A DNA stretch of 64,000 nucleotides, from positions 342,501 to 406,500 of the forward strand of contig NZ_AP023032.1 of assembly GCF_019670105.1 (NCBI RefSeq), given 5' to 3'. The number at the start of each line of letters is the position of its first letter. The first letter of the stretch is position 1. The notes under the pieces were generated by a model. It was given only the letters and a program-made list of their open reading frames with translations, had not been told where the DNA came from and ran no database searches. Both the position numbers and the translations under genes were made by a program. Positions 29,542 to 39,882 of this stretch are shown here, in pieces. The stretch is from Agarivorans albus. Its GTDB lineage: Bacteria > Pseudomonadota > Gammaproteobacteria > Enterobacterales > Celerinatantimonadaceae.

Positions 29542-29582
29542 ACACCGGCTAACGATAAGTTAGTCGGTGTTTCTGTTTTTAA
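29542..29582 (+). terminator. Hairpin with T tract between livK and livH (attenuator-like)
   Basis: ACACCGGCTAAC pairs with GTTAGTCGGTGT, with TTTCTGTTTTT following. The hairpin should stop much of the livK transcript and so make more binding protein than membrane subunits. Confidence 0.7.
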
Positions 29583-29705
29583 GACACTAAATATACCAAA
29601 CAAGATAAGTCAGCTGGGTAACAAGGTTATCAGCGGTTTGGGCCGCAACACTGAATACACTTACTTGCCGGTATAGGTGGCGTTGGCCACTAGATTGGGG
29701 CAGTT

Positions 29706-30632
29706 ATGTCTGAGCAATTTTTTTATTTCTTTCAGCAGCTAGTTAATGGTTTAACCATTGGTAGCACCTACGCACTTATCGCCATTGGGTACACCATGGT
29801 GTACGGCATTATCGGCATGATTAACTTCGCTCATGGTGAAGTGTATATGATCGGTAGTTACGTCGCGTTTATCGTGTTAGCTGCATTGGCCTTAATGGGC
29901 CTAGACTCCTTACCTATTTTGTTATTTGGTGCGTTTGCAATAAGCATCATTATTACCAGCGCCTACGGCTGGACCATTGAAAAGATCGCCTATCGGCCGG
30001 TGCGCGGCGGTAATCGCCTAATTGCGCTCATTTCGGCCATTGGTATGTCGATCTTCTTGCAGAACTTGGTGCGACTGTCGCAGGGCAGCCGAGACATTGC
30101 CATGCCCAGTTTAATTACTGGTGGTTGGACATTTGGTCCAGAAGACGGCTTTAACCTAACTATTTCCTACATGCAGTTAGTTATTTTTGTAGTGACATTT
30201 GTCACCATGATTGCACTAACCACCTTTATTACTCACTCGCGCATGGGACGTGCCTGTCGCGCTTGTTCAGAAGACATCGGCATGGCCAACCTATTGGGTA
30301 TCGATACCAATAAAGTTATCTCTCTCACCTTTGTGATTGGTGCTGCATTAGCGGCAGTAGCGGGTGTGCTATTGGGTATTTATTACGGTGTAATTAATCC
30401 TTACATTGGCTTTATGGCAGGCTTAAAAGCCTTTACTGCAGCGGTATTGGGCGGTATTGGTTCTATTCCTGGGGCAGTGGTAGGTGGTTTGTTGTTAGGC
30501 ATTACCGAGGCAATTACCGCAGGTTACTTTAGTACTGAATACAAAGACGTAGTGTCGTTTGGTTTGTTGTGTTTTGTATTGTTATTTATGCCTACAGGTT
30601 TACTTGGTAAGCCGGAGGTTGAGAAAGTATGA
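29706..30632 (+). CDS. livH: Branched-chain amino acid ABC transporter permease LivH
   Basis: A 308-residue permease with about eight hydrophobic segments. Diagnostic motifs are [20 protein letters not shown] near the start and the EAA-like loop [16 protein letters not shown]. It pairs with LivM to form the inner-membrane channel. It overlaps livM by four bases. The 175-base gap from livK contains an attenuator-like hairpin. Confidence 0.95.
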   Translation: MSEQFFYFFQQLVNGLTIGSTYALIAIGYTMVYGIIGMINFAHGEVYMIGSYVAFIVLAALALMGLDSLPILLFGAFAISIIITSAYGWTIEKIAYRPVRGGNRLIALISAIGMSIFLQNLVRLSQGSRDIAMPSLITGGWTFGPEDGFNLTISYMQLVIFVVTFVTMIALTTFITHSRMGRACRACSEDIGMANLLGIDTNKVISLTFVIGAALAAVAGVLLGIYYGVINPYIGFMAGLKAFTAAVLGGIGSIPGAVVGGLLLGITEAITAGYFSTEYKDVVSFGLLCFVLLFMPTGLLGKPEVEKV

Positions 30633-31900
30633 GTAAGCTCAATCTCTCTGGTGCGTTAATTTCTACCATCACTTTTATGCTGTTGGCCGGCTGGCTATTG
30701 GGCATTCGTATGGAGCCAAGCAGCAGTGGCTTAAACTTGGCTTTGGCCGATGAAGGTCATCTAAAATGGTTATTCATTGGCATGGCGGCAGTATTTGTTA
30801 GCCAGTTACTTCATCCTCTTTTATTTAAGAAAAAAGTCGGAAAAGCCCCAAGCAAGGGCTTTAACTTTAAACTGCCTAGTCCGGAGCAAAACCCAAAGGC
30901 TTATCGCTTGCTGGTGTCTTTTGCCTTAGCTGGCGCAATTATTTGGCCCTTTATGGTAAGCCGTGGCTCGGTGGATTTGGCAACGCTCACGCTTATTTAC
31001 GTGATGCTAGGCTTGGGCCTTAATGTGGTGGTTGGTTTAGCCGGCTTGCTGGATTTAGGTTATGTAGGCTTTTATGCGGTAGGTGCATACACTTATGCGC
31101 TGCTAAGTGCCGACGGCTTTGGTTTTTGGGTTTGTTTGCCCATTGCTGGCGCTATGGCGGCCTTGTTTGGCTTTTTGTTGGGGTTCCCAGTATTGCGCCT
31201 ACGGGGTGATTACTTAGCTATTGTAACGCTAGGTTTTGGTGAAATTATTCGCCTATTGCTAAATAATTTAACTCACCTTACCGGTGGCCCAAACGGGATC
31301 AGTGGTATTCCTAAGCCTACCTTGTTTGGTTTGGAGTTTAACCGCCGGTTGAAAGGCGAGGGTTTTGATACCTTCCACAACTTTTTTGGTATTAGCTACA
31401 ACTCGCAATACAAAGTGATTTTCTTGTATTTAATGGCCTTGTTATTGGTGGTGCTAACGGTAATTGTGATTAACCGTTTATTAAGAATGCCAATTGGCCG
31501 TGCATGGGAAGCACTACGTGAGGACGAAATTGCCTGTCGCTCATTAGGTTTAAATCCTACTGTGGTTAAGTTGAGTGCCTTTACTATTGGTGCTGCCTTT
31601 GCCGGTTTTGCAGGTAGCTTTTTTGCTGCGCGTCAGGGCTTTATTAGCCCCGAATCTTTCACCTTTATTGAATCGGCAATTATTTTGGCGATTGTGGTAC
31701 TGGGCGGAATGGGCTCGCAAATTGGTGTTGTTTTGGCGGCAATTATTATGACGGTATTGCCAGAGATGGCGCGCGAATTTAATGAATATCGCATGTTGAT
31801 GTTTGGTTTGATGATGGTATTTATGATGGTTTGGCGACCACAGGGCTTATTGCCAATGTCTCGTCCTCATATTGAGTTAAAAGAGGAGGCCAAGGCATGA
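30629..31900 (+). CDS. livM: Branched-chain amino acid ABC transporter permease LivM
   Basis: A 423-residue permease, longer than LivH because of two extra N-terminal membrane segments and a linker (about 1-95), as in enteric LivM. The conserved [20 protein letters not shown] and the cytoplasmic loop [18 protein letters not shown] are present. ATGA overlaps on both sides show translational coupling with livH and livG. Confidence 0.95.
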   Translation: MSKLNLSGALISTITFMLLAGWLLGIRMEPSSSGLNLALADEGHLKWLFIGMAAVFVSQLLHPLLFKKKVGKAPSKGFNFKLPSPEQNPKAYRLLVSFALAGAIIWPFMVSRGSVDLATLTLIYVMLGLGLNVVVGLAGLLDLGYVGFYAVGAYTYALLSADGFGFWVCLPIAGAMAALFGFLLGFPVLRLRGDYLAIVTLGFGEIIRLLLNNLTHLTGGPNGISGIPKPTLFGLEFNRRLKGEGFDTFHNFFGISYNSQYKVIFLYLMALLLVVLTVIVINRLLRMPIGRAWEALREDEIACRSLGLNPTVVKLSAFTIGAAFAGFAGSFFAARQGFISPESFTFIESAIILAIVVLGGMGSQIGVVLAAIIMTVLPEMAREFNEYRMLMFGLMMVFMMVWRPQGLLPMSRPHIELKEEAKA

Positions 31901-32661
31901 GTGCTTTATTAGATGTAAATGGCCTTACCATGCGTTTTGGTGGCTTATTGGCGGTAAATAATGTTGCTCTTAAGCTAAACGAGAAAGAAGTGGTGTCGGT
32001 AATTGGCCCAAATGGGGCGGGTAAAACCACAGTATTTAACTGCTTAACTGGCTTTTATAAACCTACTGCCGGGCAAATTCTTTACCGTGGCGAAGCACTT
32101 CAAGGTTTAGCGGGTCATCAAATTGCTCGCAAAGGCGTTGTTCGTACTTTCCAACACGTTCGTTTGTTTAAAGATATGAGCGTGGTCGAGAACCTATTAG
32201 TGGCGCAGCACCGCCATTTAAATACCAACTTCTTAGCGGGTTTACTAAAAACGCCAAGTTTTAAAAAGAGTGAGGCAGATGCCTTAGCCTTTGCTGAATA
32301 TTGGCTTGATAAGGTTGATCTAAAAGAGTTTGCTAATCGCAAAGCCGGCAATTTGGCGTATGGTCAGCAGCGCCGCTTAGAGATTGCCCGTTGCATGGTA
32401 ACGCGTCCAGAAATTTTGATGCTCGATGAGCCTGCCGCTGGTTTAAACCCTAAGGAAACCGACGATCTAGATCGCTTGATTATGGACTTGCGTGACAATG
32501 AAAATGTATCGGTATTGCTGATTGAGCACGATATGAAGTTGGTGATGGGCATATCAGATCGTATTTATGTGGTTAACCAAGGCTGTCCTTTAGCCAACGG
32601 TACGCCAGAAGAAATTCGCAATAACCCCGAGGTGATTAAAGCCTACTTGGGCGAGTTTTAG
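31897..32661 (+). CDS. livG: Branched-chain amino acid ABC transporter ATPase LivG
   Basis: A 254-residue ABC ATPase with Walker [10 protein letters not shown] (about 38-46), a signature variant [13 protein letters not shown] and Walker [14 protein letters not shown]. The C-terminal extension with [19 protein letters not shown] is typical for LivG. It overlaps livM by four bases. It pairs with LivF. Confidence 0.95.
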   Translation: MSALLDVNGLTMRFGGLLAVNNVALKLNEKEVVSVIGPNGAGKTTVFNCLTGFYKPTAGQILYRGEALQGLAGHQIARKGVVRTFQHVRLFKDMSVVENLLVAQHRHLNTNFLAGLLKTPSFKKSEADALAFAEYWLDKVDLKEFANRKAGNLAYGQQRRLEIARCMVTRPEILMLDEPAAGLNPKETDDLDRLIMDLRDNENVSVLLIEHDMKLVMGISDRIYVVNQGCPLANGTPEEIRNNPEVIKAYLGEF

Positions 32662-32680
32662 GCTGAGGTAGAAAATAACA

Positions 32681-33382
32681 ATGTTAGAGTTAAAAAATGT
32701 TTCAACCCACTACGGCCCAATTCAAGCTCTGCACGATGTAAGTGTAAAAGTGAACCAAGGCGAGATTGTGAGTTTAATTGGTGCCAATGGTGCCGGTAAA
32801 ACCACTTTGCTAATGACTTTGTGTGGCGACCCGCGAGCCAGCAGTGGCCAAGTTTTGTTTGACGGTAAAGACATTACCAATAGTCAAACCCACGACATCA
32901 TGCGTGGCGACATTGCTGTGGTACCAGAGGGCCGCCGGATTTTCTCGCGTTTAACCGTTGAAGAAAACCTGCACATGGGCGCGTTTTTTGCGACTAAGCA
33001 AGAAACCGCCGAGCGCATTGAAGAGGTGTATAGCTTGTTCCCGCGTTTGTTAGAACGGGTGAGTCAGCGCGCGGGCACGATGTCTGGTGGTGAGCAACAA
33101 ATGTTAGCCATTGGCCGCGCGTTAATGAGCAACCCTCGTTTGCTGCTATTAGATGAGCCTTCGCTTGGTTTGGCGCCAATTATCATTCAGCAGATTTTTG
33201 ATATTGTGGAGCAGTTGCGCCAACGTGGAATGACGGTGTTTTTAGTAGAACAGAATGCTAACCAAGCGTTACGCTTAGCCGACCGTGGTTATGTACTGGA
33301 AAATGGCAGGATTGTTCTTGAAGACACTGGTGATAACTTGCTGGTGAACGAGGATGTGCGTAAAGCCTATCTTGGCGCCTAA
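32681..33382 (+). CDS. livF: Branched-chain amino acid ABC transporter ATPase LivF
   Basis: A 233-residue ABC ATPase: Walker A GANGAGKTT (about 34-42), signature MSGGEQQMLAIGRAL and Walker B LLLLDEPSLGLAP. It ends the liv operon and a terminator follows 20 bases later. The signature is canonical, unlike the variant in LivG, as is usual for this pair. Confidence 0.95.
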   Translation: MLELKNVSTHYGPIQALHDVSVKVNQGEIVSLIGANGAGKTTLLMTLCGDPRASSGQVLFDGKDITNSQTHDIMRGDIAVVPEGRRIFSRLTVEENLHMGAFFATKQETAERIEEVYSLFPRLLERVSQRAGTMSGGEQQMLAIGRALMSNPRLLLLDEPSLGLAPIIIQQIFDIVEQLRQRGMTVFLVEQNANQALRLADRGYVLENGRIVLEDTGDNLLVNEDVRKAYLGA

Positions 33383-33403
33383 ATCCTTATCCAGAACTAA
33401 TTT

Positions 33404-33428
33404 AAGCAAGCTTCGGCTTGCTTTTTTT
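33404..33428 (+). terminator. Terminator of the liv operon
   Basis: AAGCAAGC, loop TTCG and GCTTGCTT, followed by a T7 run. A UUCG tetraloop makes this a very stable intrinsic terminator. Confidence 0.9.
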
Positions 33429-33438
33429 ATGCTTACAG

Positions 33439-33706
33439 CTAGGGTCTGTTGATCTTTGCTGATGGATTTTGCAGCAATTTATTAGCCATTTAGGCAAGGC
33501 AGTGAGTGTGCAGTTAAGTGGTCTTAATAATCACTCGCTAACGCTGAATAAATGGCTAAGAAATGTTGCCTGAAGGGTTCGGATAAGCGAACTTTACTCT
33601 TTGTTAAGCACTTCTTGCTTAGCCCACTAGGCTTCTAAGTGCTCGCCGCGATTAAAGCCCGCTTATCTTGAACAAAATTTCAACACCAAAGATCAACAGA
33701 CCCTAG
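33439..33706. mobile_element. MITE-like element with perfect 20-bp terminal inverted repeats
   Basis: The two ends are exact inverted copies over 20 bases, starting CTAGGGTCTGTTGATC. CTAG at both ends may be a 4-bp target duplication, leaving TIRs beginning GGTCTGTT. The 268-bp element has no open frame of use. Inside are further inverted segments, such as TTAGCCATTTA near 33482 against AAATGGCTAAG near 33551. It should be a non-autonomous transposon moved in trans by a transposase not present here; CTAG duplication would suit an IS5-type enzyme, which is inference. A diverged relative lies at 35522-35675. Confidence 0.75.
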
Positions 33707-33787
33707 TAATCTCCTTATGGTTTGTGGCTTTTTCTTTGCCCTTAAACCAGTTAAAGTGAAACAAAAATTACAGCGGTGAAAAAGATG

Positions 33788-34114
33788 ATGGAACAGTTTG
33801 AACAAATTGATGTAAATGGCGCTCAGCAAAAGCTCGCTTCAGAAGGCGCGGTATTGCTAGATATGCGCGATCCGCAGTCTTTTTCTCAAGCTCATCCTGT
33901 TAATGCCTTTCATTTAAGTGATGGCAGCTTAAATCAGCTTATTTCGGAAACCGAGTTTGATACGCCACTTATCGTAATGTGTTACCACGGTATTTCTAGC
34001 CAAGGTGCTGCGCAGTATTTAATTCATCAAGGCTTTGAAGAAGTATATAGCCTGCAAGGTGGCTTTGAAGCTTGGCGCCAAGTTGCTCCTTTTGAATCAG
34101 GTGATGCTGAGTGA
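33788..34114 (+). CDS. glpE: Thiosulfate sulfurtransferase GlpE (single-domain rhodanese)
   Basis: A 108-residue rhodanese. With the ATG at 33788 the active-site Cys in [14 protein letters not shown] falls at residue 65, as in E. coli GlpE, which supports this start over ATG 33785 or GTG 33776. It transfers sulfane sulfur to cyanide or thioredoxin in the cytoplasm. It overlaps glpG by four bases and stands just after the MITE-like element. Confidence 0.9.
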   Translation: MEQFEQIDVNGAQQKLASEGAVLLDMRDPQSFSQAHPVNAFHLSDGSLNQLISETEFDTPLIVMCYHGISSQGAAQYLIHQGFEEVYSLQGGFEAWRQVAPFESGDAE

Positions 34115-34959
34115 AGCAATTAATCGTAATGGGTAACCCTCGGGTCGCCCAAGCTTTTGTCGATTATATGGCAGTGCTTAAAATTGAGTGCCAATTGGCA
34201 CCAGCTGATCAAGGTGTGGCGGTTTTCTTAATTGATGAGCAACATCTAGATAAAGCTGAATACGAGCTCAAGCAGTTTATTGAAAACCCTAACGATGAAA
34301 AATACCTAGCAGCTTCTTGGACTGTGGCCGATAGCCGTAAAGCTAAATTCTCTTATGGTGGAAAGGGGCTGGTTAAAAGTGCTTTTTTTGCGCATGCTGG
34401 CCCAGTTACTTTGGCGGTTTTGCTGATTTCCGCCGTGGTTTATTTGTTTATGAACATTGGTTTTGAGCGTTATTTGATGCTCAACCTTACCATTACGCCA
34501 CAGTTGAGTATGTTAGCCTCAGATCAGTTTTGGCGAGTGATAACACCTATCTTTCTGCACTTCTCGGTGATCCATATTGTCTTTAATGGTTTGTGGTGGT
34601 GGCAGTTGGGGGGCGAAATTGAACGCCAGCTAGGTAGCTCTAAATTGTTGCTGATTACCCTTGTGGCTGCGGTGATACCTAACGTGGCACAACTGCTGGC
34701 AACTGGCCCCTACTTTGGCGGTTTGTCGGGGGTAGTGTACGCCTTACTGGGATACTGTTGGTTTACCGGCTGGTTACGCCCGCAGGCTGGTTTGCAGCTT
34801 AGCCCGGCTATTGTTGGCTTTATGTTAGTCTGGCTGGTCATTGGTTTTATGGACGTGGTGGGACCTTCTACCGCTAACTTGGCCCACTTATTTGGTTTGT
34901 TTGTTGGCTGTGCTCAGGCGCTGTTAGATAAATTTTTCGACAAGCAGCAGCCCAATTAA
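34111..34959 (+). CDS. glpG: Rhomboid intramembrane serine protease GlpG
   Basis: A 282-residue protease: N-terminal cytoplasmic domain (about 1-90), then six membrane helices. The catalytic Ser is in [13 protein letters not shown] (about residue 206) and the His in NLAHLFGLF (about 256). The oxyanion-side [15 protein letters not shown] is also conserved. GTG start overlapping the glpE stop (GTGA). Confidence 0.94.
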   Translation: MKQLIVMGNPRVAQAFVDYMAVLKIECQLAPADQGVAVFLIDEQHLDKAEYELKQFIENPNDEKYLAASWTVADSRKAKFSYGGKGLVKSAFFAHAGPVTLAVLLISAVVYLFMNIGFERYLMLNLTITPQLSMLASDQFWRVITPIFLHFSVIHIVFNGLWWWQLGGEIERQLGSSKLLLITLVAAVIPNVAQLLATGPYFGGLSGVVYALLGYCWFTGWLRPQAGLQLSPAIVGFMLVWLVIGFMDVVGPSTANLAHLFGLFVGCAQALLDKFFDKQQPN

Positions 34960-34977
34960 CATCAGTTGTTAATAAGC

Positions 34978-35006
34978 AAAAAGCCCATCGACGATGGGCT
35001 TTTTGG
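34978..35006. terminator. Bidirectional terminator between glpG and the FliL-like gene
   Basis: AAAAAGCCCATCG pairs with CGATGGGCTTTTT with almost no loop, and A and T runs sit on both sides. It serves convergent glpG and the FliL-like gene. Confidence 0.85.
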
Positions 35007-35026
35007 GTTTAATCTATCAACGAGCT

Positions 35027-35428
35027 TTATTGGTATAAGTACTTAGTGAACAGCAATTTGCTCACTAGCTTTTTACCGGTTTCTTGTACTAATAAATCGT
35101 TAACCGCTTCTTGGCATAAAATGCGAATTTCTTCGCGGCCTTTTAAAGACTTAATGTCTTCTTCACGTTGATGACCCAGTATCTCGATAATTGCGTCGCG
35201 AATGAGTGGTGCGTGGTGCTCAATGCTGCTTAAAGCACTTTGGTTCTCGACCATTACTTCGGCAGTAATGCGCACGTAACCAAGCTTCTTGCCAGTGCTA
35301 ATGTAGTTAGTAATGATATCGGGTTCGAAGCCAAAATATGCATAACTAGAGTTTCCTGCTTCTTGGCTGTAGGCCAGCGAGGAGAAGAATAAGCTGCAAC
35401 ATAACAGCAAGCTGTGAACAAATTTCAT
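35027..35428 (-). CDS. FliL-like secreted/periplasmic protein
   Basis: A 133-residue protein with a signal peptide (about 1-22, AYS-QE) and a domain with YFGFEPDIITNYIS and RITAEVMVENQSALSSIEHHAPLIRDAIIEIL split over 60 residues. This matches the C-terminal FliL domain, but the usual cytoplasmic tail and transmembrane anchor are replaced by a cleavable signal. A FliL-like gene at this place between glpG and ubiC is familiar from Vibrio; its function is not established. The start 35428 gives the signal peptide; the longer open frame reaches into the MITE remnant and is unlikely. Confidence 0.78.
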   Translation of the reverse strand: MKFVHSLLLCCSLFFSSLAYSQEAGNSSYAYFGFEPDIITNYISTGKKLGYVRITAEVMVENQSALSSIEHHAPLIRDAIIEILGHQREEDIKSLKGREEIRILCQEAVNDLLVQETGKKLVSKLLFTKYLYQ

Positions 35429-35822
35429 GCGACGGTGTATTTCCTTGGTAGTCCTAGCTTTATTGTTTCTGTTAGCGGGCACTAGGTCAAGCTGGTGATG
35501 GAAAATAATACAAGACTTGTTAAGGGCTGTTGGCCTTTCGAGTTGATTTTGCGCCAATTTATGGCTTATTTATACAAGGTAGCGGCTCTAATGTTTACCT
35601 AGCCTGCACAGGCCTTGCCGCGCTTAAAGCGATTTTCTCTCGAACAAAATCTAACCGTGAAAGACAGAAACCCCAAGTAAAGCAGTTTGGTAACTTAGCT
35701 TAACCCCACAAATATTACTGATAAATGTAAGGCAAATCAGCGAAGCATTCGTACAAAGTAGAGTTTACTTTAAACCGCTGTTTACTGGATAATGCCAGTC
35801 TAATTCTTTGCAATGTGATCGC
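35429..35822. other. Gap between the FliL-like gene and ubiC with a MITE remnant
   Basis: These 394 bases contain the decayed MITE relative (35522-35675). Both flanking genes point away from the gap, so it must hold two divergent promoters. I see no other structure I can support. Confidence 0.5.
35522..35675. mobile_element. Decayed, shortened relative of the 33439-33706 MITE-like element
   Basis: The left 60 bases align with the intact element: GATTTTGCGCCAATTTATGG against GATTTTGCAGCAATTTATTA at the same distance from the end. The right end aligns as well: GCCGCGCTTAAAGC and CGAACAAAATCTAAC against GCCGCGATTAAAGC and TGAACAAAATTTCAAC. The outer ends AGGGCTGTTGGCCTTT and AAAGACAGAAACCCC are degenerate TIRs. 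The middle is about 110 bp shorter. Alignment was by eye. Confidence 0.6.
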
Positions 35823-36386
35823 GTGAAACCAAATCAACAGCAGCCTTGCGGGGCCGATGGTAAGTGGCAATTGCCACAACAAGTAAGCATGACAGCACTA
35901 CAGTTGCGTGACTGGCTAGAGTACCCAGGTTCGTTGACCGCGCGCTTACGCCAACATTGCCAGCAATTCTCTATTCAAGTGTTGTTTGAGGGTTACGCCG
36001 AGATAGCCAATCATGAGCTTAAGACCTTGGCCTGCGCAGGACCCTATTGGGTGCGTGAAGTACTGCTATGCTGTGATGGCGAGCCGTGGGTATTTGCGCG
36101 TAGCGTGATACCTAAAAGCTCCTTAGAAGGCGATGCCGCCGAGGTAAGCCGTCTCGCTAATAAACCACTAGGTGAGTTACTGTTTACTGATAAAGGCCAA
36201 CGACAAACTTTAGAGTTAGCTCAAATTGACCAAAGCTCGGCAATTTACCAGCATGTTAAAGATCCGCAGCCTTTGTGGGGGCGACGTTCACGTTTTTTAT
36301 TAGCCTCGGCACCATTGTTGGTTTCTGAGATTTTTTTGCCATCTTGTATTGCCTATCAAGGAGAAAGTGGTGTTGCAGCTAGCTAA
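35823..36386 (+). CDS. ubiC: Chorismate lyase UbiC
   Basis: A 187-residue enzyme splitting chorismate into 4-hydroxybenzoate and pyruvate, the first step of ubiquinone synthesis. The family pattern is visible in [31 protein letters not shown] and LWGRRSRF. I take GTG 35823 as start; a TTG at 35808 is the alternative and neither has a strong ribosome binding site. Its end overlaps the start of ubiA, which uses the product. Confidence 0.88.
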   Translation: MKPNQQQPCGADGKWQLPQQVSMTALQLRDWLEYPGSLTARLRQHCQQFSIQVLFEGYAEIANHELKTLACAGPYWVREVLLCCDGEPWVFARSVIPKSSLEGDAAEVSRLANKPLGELLFTDKGQRQTLELAQIDQSSAIYQHVKDPQPLWGRRSRFLLASAPLLVSEIFLPSCIAYQGESGVAAS

Positions 36387-37248
36387 CGCAAAACCCTATT
36401 GGCAGTTAATGCGGGCGGACAAACCCATTGGCACTTTATTGTTGCTGTGGCCGGCTTTGTGGGCACTTTGGTTAGCCGCCGAAGGATTACCCGATTTTTC
36501 TATTTTGCTGGTGTTTGTATTAGGGGTGTTTTTTATGCGCTCGGCTGGCTGTGTGATCAATGATTTTGCCGATCGTAAAGTGGATGCTCATGTGAAACGC
36601 ACTGCTCAGCGTCCGTTGGCCACTGGAGTGGTCAGCGAGCGTGAAGCGCTCACCTTATTTTTTGGTTTGGTGGTGTTGTCGTTTCTGTTGGTACTAAGTC
36701 AAAACACCCTTACCATTTTGCTATCTTTTGCAGCCCTAGTATTGGCGGCAATTTATCCGTTTATGAAACGCTATACCCATTTACCGCAGTTGTTTCTTGG
36801 CTTGGCCTTTAGTTGGTGTATTCCCATGGCTTACGCGGCGCAAACCAACACTGTACCTGCCGAGGCGTGGTTGCTATTAGTGGCTAATGTGTGTTGGACA
36901 GTGGCCTACGATACTAAGTACGCAATGGTTGATCGTGATGACGACTTAAAAGTGGGTATTAAGTCTACCGCTATCTTATTTGGCCGTTTCGATAAACTCA
37001 TTGTGGCGCTGTTACAGGCTGCCAGTTTGTTGTGTTTGGCGCTTTTAGGTCATGTGAAGCAATTAGGTTTTATCTTTGATCTTGGTTTGCTCGCTGCAGC
37101 GGTATTGTTTGTCTATCAGCAAAAATTGATTAGGTATCGTGAGCGAGAAGCGTGTTTCCAAGCTTTTTTAAACAACAACTATGTAGGTTTGGCGGTGTTT
37201 ATAGGCATAGCCAGCCATTATGCATGGCTGGCTATTAGTGCGGCTTAA
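36370..37248 (+). CDS. ubiA: 4-hydroxybenzoate polyprenyltransferase UbiA
   Basis: A 292-residue membrane prenyltransferase with about eight helices and the two Asp-rich motifs NDFADRKVD (about 62) and [12 protein letters not shown] (about 180). It attaches the polyprenyl tail to 4-hydroxybenzoate. AAGGAG at 36358-36363 points to GTG 36370 as start (TTG 36373 possible), inside the end of ubiC. Its 3' end overlaps the convergent plsB by four bases. Confidence 0.93.
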   Translation: MLQLANAKPYWQLMRADKPIGTLLLLWPALWALWLAAEGLPDFSILLVFVLGVFFMRSAGCVINDFADRKVDAHVKRTAQRPLATGVVSEREALTLFFGLVVLSFLLVLSQNTLTILLSFAALVLAAIYPFMKRYTHLPQLFLGLAFSWCIPMAYAAQTNTVPAEAWLLLVANVCWTVAYDTKYAMVDRDDDLKVGIKSTAILFGRFDKLIVALLQAASLLCLALLGHVKQLGFIFDLGLLAAAVLFVYQQKLIRYREREACFQAFLNNNYVGLAVFIGIASHYAWLAISAA

Positions 37249-39638
37249 GCTTCTAAATCTAACAATTCACTGATTGATTGGTACACCCCATCGGCCAGCA
37301 ATGGCGAGAGTTGCTTGAACAAACCCTCTGCCGATTGACTGTCACTTAAGCCTTGCTCGCGGATTAGTGAGAGCAAGTTGGTGGTAATGCGCTTGTCGTA
37401 ATATTCCGGCGCGTCGATATTGTGTAACTGCGCTAAACGTTGTGCGCCGGCCAATGCTTGCTGTTCTAACTCTGCACGCTCTAGGTGAGGGCGCTTGGCT
37501 AGCAATGCCGCAACAATGGCGTAGCGGTGCAAACTTTCTTGAGCCACTTGAGCTAGCAGCAACAAACGCCCACGACGTTGGCTGTCAATGTTAAAGCAAT
37601 CGCCTTGATCACTAATTAGTTTTAGTGCGGCAAATTCTTCTAAGTAGCGGTCAGCCAAGTTGCTCATGTCACTTACTTGATAACGCAGGAATAATTCACC
37701 TTTTAGCAAAGGATAAAGCTGCTCAAGTAAGGCGACTAATTGGCTACGGCACAGGCTGCGATGTTGCAATAACGCGGTGGCGATAAAGGCTGGAATAATT
37801 AGCAAATGGATAATGTTATTGCGATAGAAATTAAGCAGTACCTGCTGTTTTTCATCTAGAGCAATAATTTCGCCTAGGTAGTCGCTGCGAATTTCAAACT
37901 TGTCGAGGCTAATAGCCTGATCCAACAGTGTTTCTGCATCCACTTCCGGTAGCGTTACATGGTCACTATAAGGCACGTTTTCGATTAAAGATGTGTATAA
38001 ACTTATCTGCTTAACCAGTTGCTTGCGCGGCAGGGCTCGGTTCTCGGCGGCCAATAAAATAGTGGCGCTTAAACACAAACCATTTACCGCAGCGGCGCTG
38101 TTAATATTCACCATCAATTGATTGGAAATATCGTTAACCGCAGGTACCAACCAGTTGGGTTTTAAACCTTCTTCTGGATGTTCTCGCCACTCCGGTGCTA
38201 GTTTGTTTAAGCTTTGGTTTACATTAATCGGCTCGCCAAAGTTTACGTAGCCGTGGCCAAAGTTGCGCAATTTACGCAGCATCCCAAATAGTGAAAATAA
38301 CGACTCTTTATCTTTAGATTTGCCTTTTAACTCTTTGTAGTAAGTGCCTACTTCCATTACGTGTTCGTAACCAAAGTACACGGGAACAATGGTTACCGGG
38401 CGCTCTAAGCCTTTTAGCATGGCTTGCACGGTCATGGCTAACATGCCGGTTTTAGGTGGCAATAAACGTCCAGTGCGGCTGCGACCGCCCTCGGTAAAGT
38501 ATTCTACCGAGTAACCGCGGCTGAATAGCTGTCCTAAGTACTCTCTAAATACGGTGGAGTAGAGTTTGTTACCTTTGAAGCTGCGGCGAATAAAAAACGC
38601 GCCAGAGCGGCGAAAGAACGGACCGGCAGGCCAGAAGTTTAAGTTTACCCCCGCTGCAATGTGCGGCGGCACCATGCCTTGGTGGTATAAAACATAAGAC
38701 AGCAGTAGGTAGTCCATGTGGCTACGGTGACAAGGTGCGTAAACTATCTCATGGCCTTCTTGGGCCAGTTTACGCACTTTTTCTGCGTGGTTTACTTCAA
38801 TGCCGGAATAGATTTTGTTCCAAACCCAACTGAGTACCGCGTCGGCCATACGTAAGTTACGGTACGAGAAGTCGGCAGCAATTTCTTCTAAGTATTTTAA
38901 GGCGGCTTGGCGAGCAGCAGCCTTGTCGATGTTCTTGGCTTTTGCTTCTTCATTAATCGCTTCACGAATGGTTGCCGAAGCCAGTAGTTGCTCAAACATG
39001 TGGCGACGGTTAGGTAATTTAGGGCCGGTTGCGATCATTTGCATGCGGCTAAAGTGAATCCGAGCTACACGTGCCAGTTTGTGGCCAATACGTTTGTCGG
39101 AGCCTTGGCGTTGCGCCATGTCTTTAAGTGATACCGGTGGACTAAAACGGACTAAGTTTTCGCGGCCTTTAAAGATAACCTGCCAGGTTTTCTTTAACAC
39201 CCCTGCAGGGCGTTCTGGCTTGCCGCCCATTAAGTCGTCTACACTCTCGCGCCCCGGGTAACGGTCCCAAAACAATTTAACTGGCACTAACTGCGCGTTG
39301 TGGCTTTCGTCACTACGGTGAATGGCCAAGGCGGAGGTGAATTGCTCAATGGTTTGCTCTAGGGTTTCTCCATTGCCATCAACTAAAAAAGCTACCCGTT
39401 TATGCGCTTCGCCAGCAAACATTACCGGTTCAAAGGGATCGGGTAAGCCAAGTTCTTTACTGGCTAGCTGTAGAGTTAATACATCGGCCAATGAATGACT
39501 AGGGATCACATAAATAATCGGCTGAGTTAAATCTAAATTGAACTCAGCGATGGGATTGTCTGGGACAAATTTTCCGCGAGTAAAAAAGCCAATTATTGCT
39601 CGCAAAACGGCTAAAACTGGAGAGGGTAAATGTAACAT
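37245..39638 (-). CDS. plsB: Glycerol-3-phosphate 1-O-acyltransferase PlsB
   Basis: A 797-residue membrane-associated acyltransferase that makes lysophosphatidate, the first step of phospholipid synthesis. The HX4D motif is [16 protein letters not shown] near residues 302-307; downstream blocks include [23 protein letters not shown] and [11 protein letters not shown]. Length is usual. It is convergent with ubiA and divergent from the accessory block; in many relatives lexA lies on that side. Confidence 0.96.
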   Translation of the reverse strand: MLHLPSPVLAVLRAIIGFFTRGKFVPDNPIAEFNLDLTQPIIYVIPSHSLADVLTLQLASKELGLPDPFEPVMFAGEAHKRVAFLVDGNGETLEQTIEQFTSALAIHRSDESHNAQLVPVKLFWDRYPGRESVDDLMGGKPERPAGVLKKTWQVIFKGRENLVRFSPPVSLKDMAQRQGSDKRIGHKLARVARIHFSRMQMIATGPKLPNRRHMFEQLLASATIREAINEEAKAKNIDKAAARQAALKYLEEIAADFSYRNLRMADAVLSWVWNKIYSGIEVNHAEKVRKLAQEGHEIVYAPCHRSHMDYLLLSYVLYHQGMVPPHIAAGVNLNFWPAGPFFRRSGAFFIRRSFKGNKLYSTVFREYLGQLFSRGYSVEYFTEGGRSRTGRLLPPKTGMLAMTVQAMLKGLERPVTIVPVYFGYEHVMEVGTYYKELKGKSKDKESLFSLFGMLRKLRNFGHGYVNFGEPINVNQSLNKLAPEWREHPEEGLKPNWLVPAVNDISNQLMVNINSAAAVNGLCLSATILLAAENRALPRKQLVKQISLYTSLIENVPYSDHVTLPEVDAETLLDQAISLDKFEIRSDYLGEIIALDEKQQVLLNFYRNNIIHLLIIPAFIATALLQHRSLCRSQLVALLEQLYPLLKGELFLRYQVSDMSNLADRYLEEFAALKLISDQGDCFNIDSQRRGRLLLLAQVAQESLHRYAIVAALLAKRPHLERAELEQQALAGAQRLAQLHNIDAPEYYDKRITTNLLSLIREQGLSDSQSAEGLFKQLSPLLADGVYQSISELLDLEA

Positions 39639-39882
39639 CTCAAGAGCTTATAGTGGTGAATTGATACAGGGCATAGGGTAGCAGACTTATCTAAATTTGG
39701 CTTTGATTTGATGCAATATCTTAAATAATTAAGAATCTGGATAAATAACTGAAATAAGGCTCAAGAGTTACTCTGGGTAGGTTATTCTTGCTGCAAAAAT
39801 TAGTTTATTCAGTTGTGGATGCTATTGTTAATAATATGTTACTCAAGGTTTTCATTAGGCTTACCACGCTAAGGAATATGTT

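Noticed and set aside
35429-35557. Longer N-terminus of the FliL-like gene
   Set aside because: It would run into the MITE remnant and place a charged stretch before the signal peptide.
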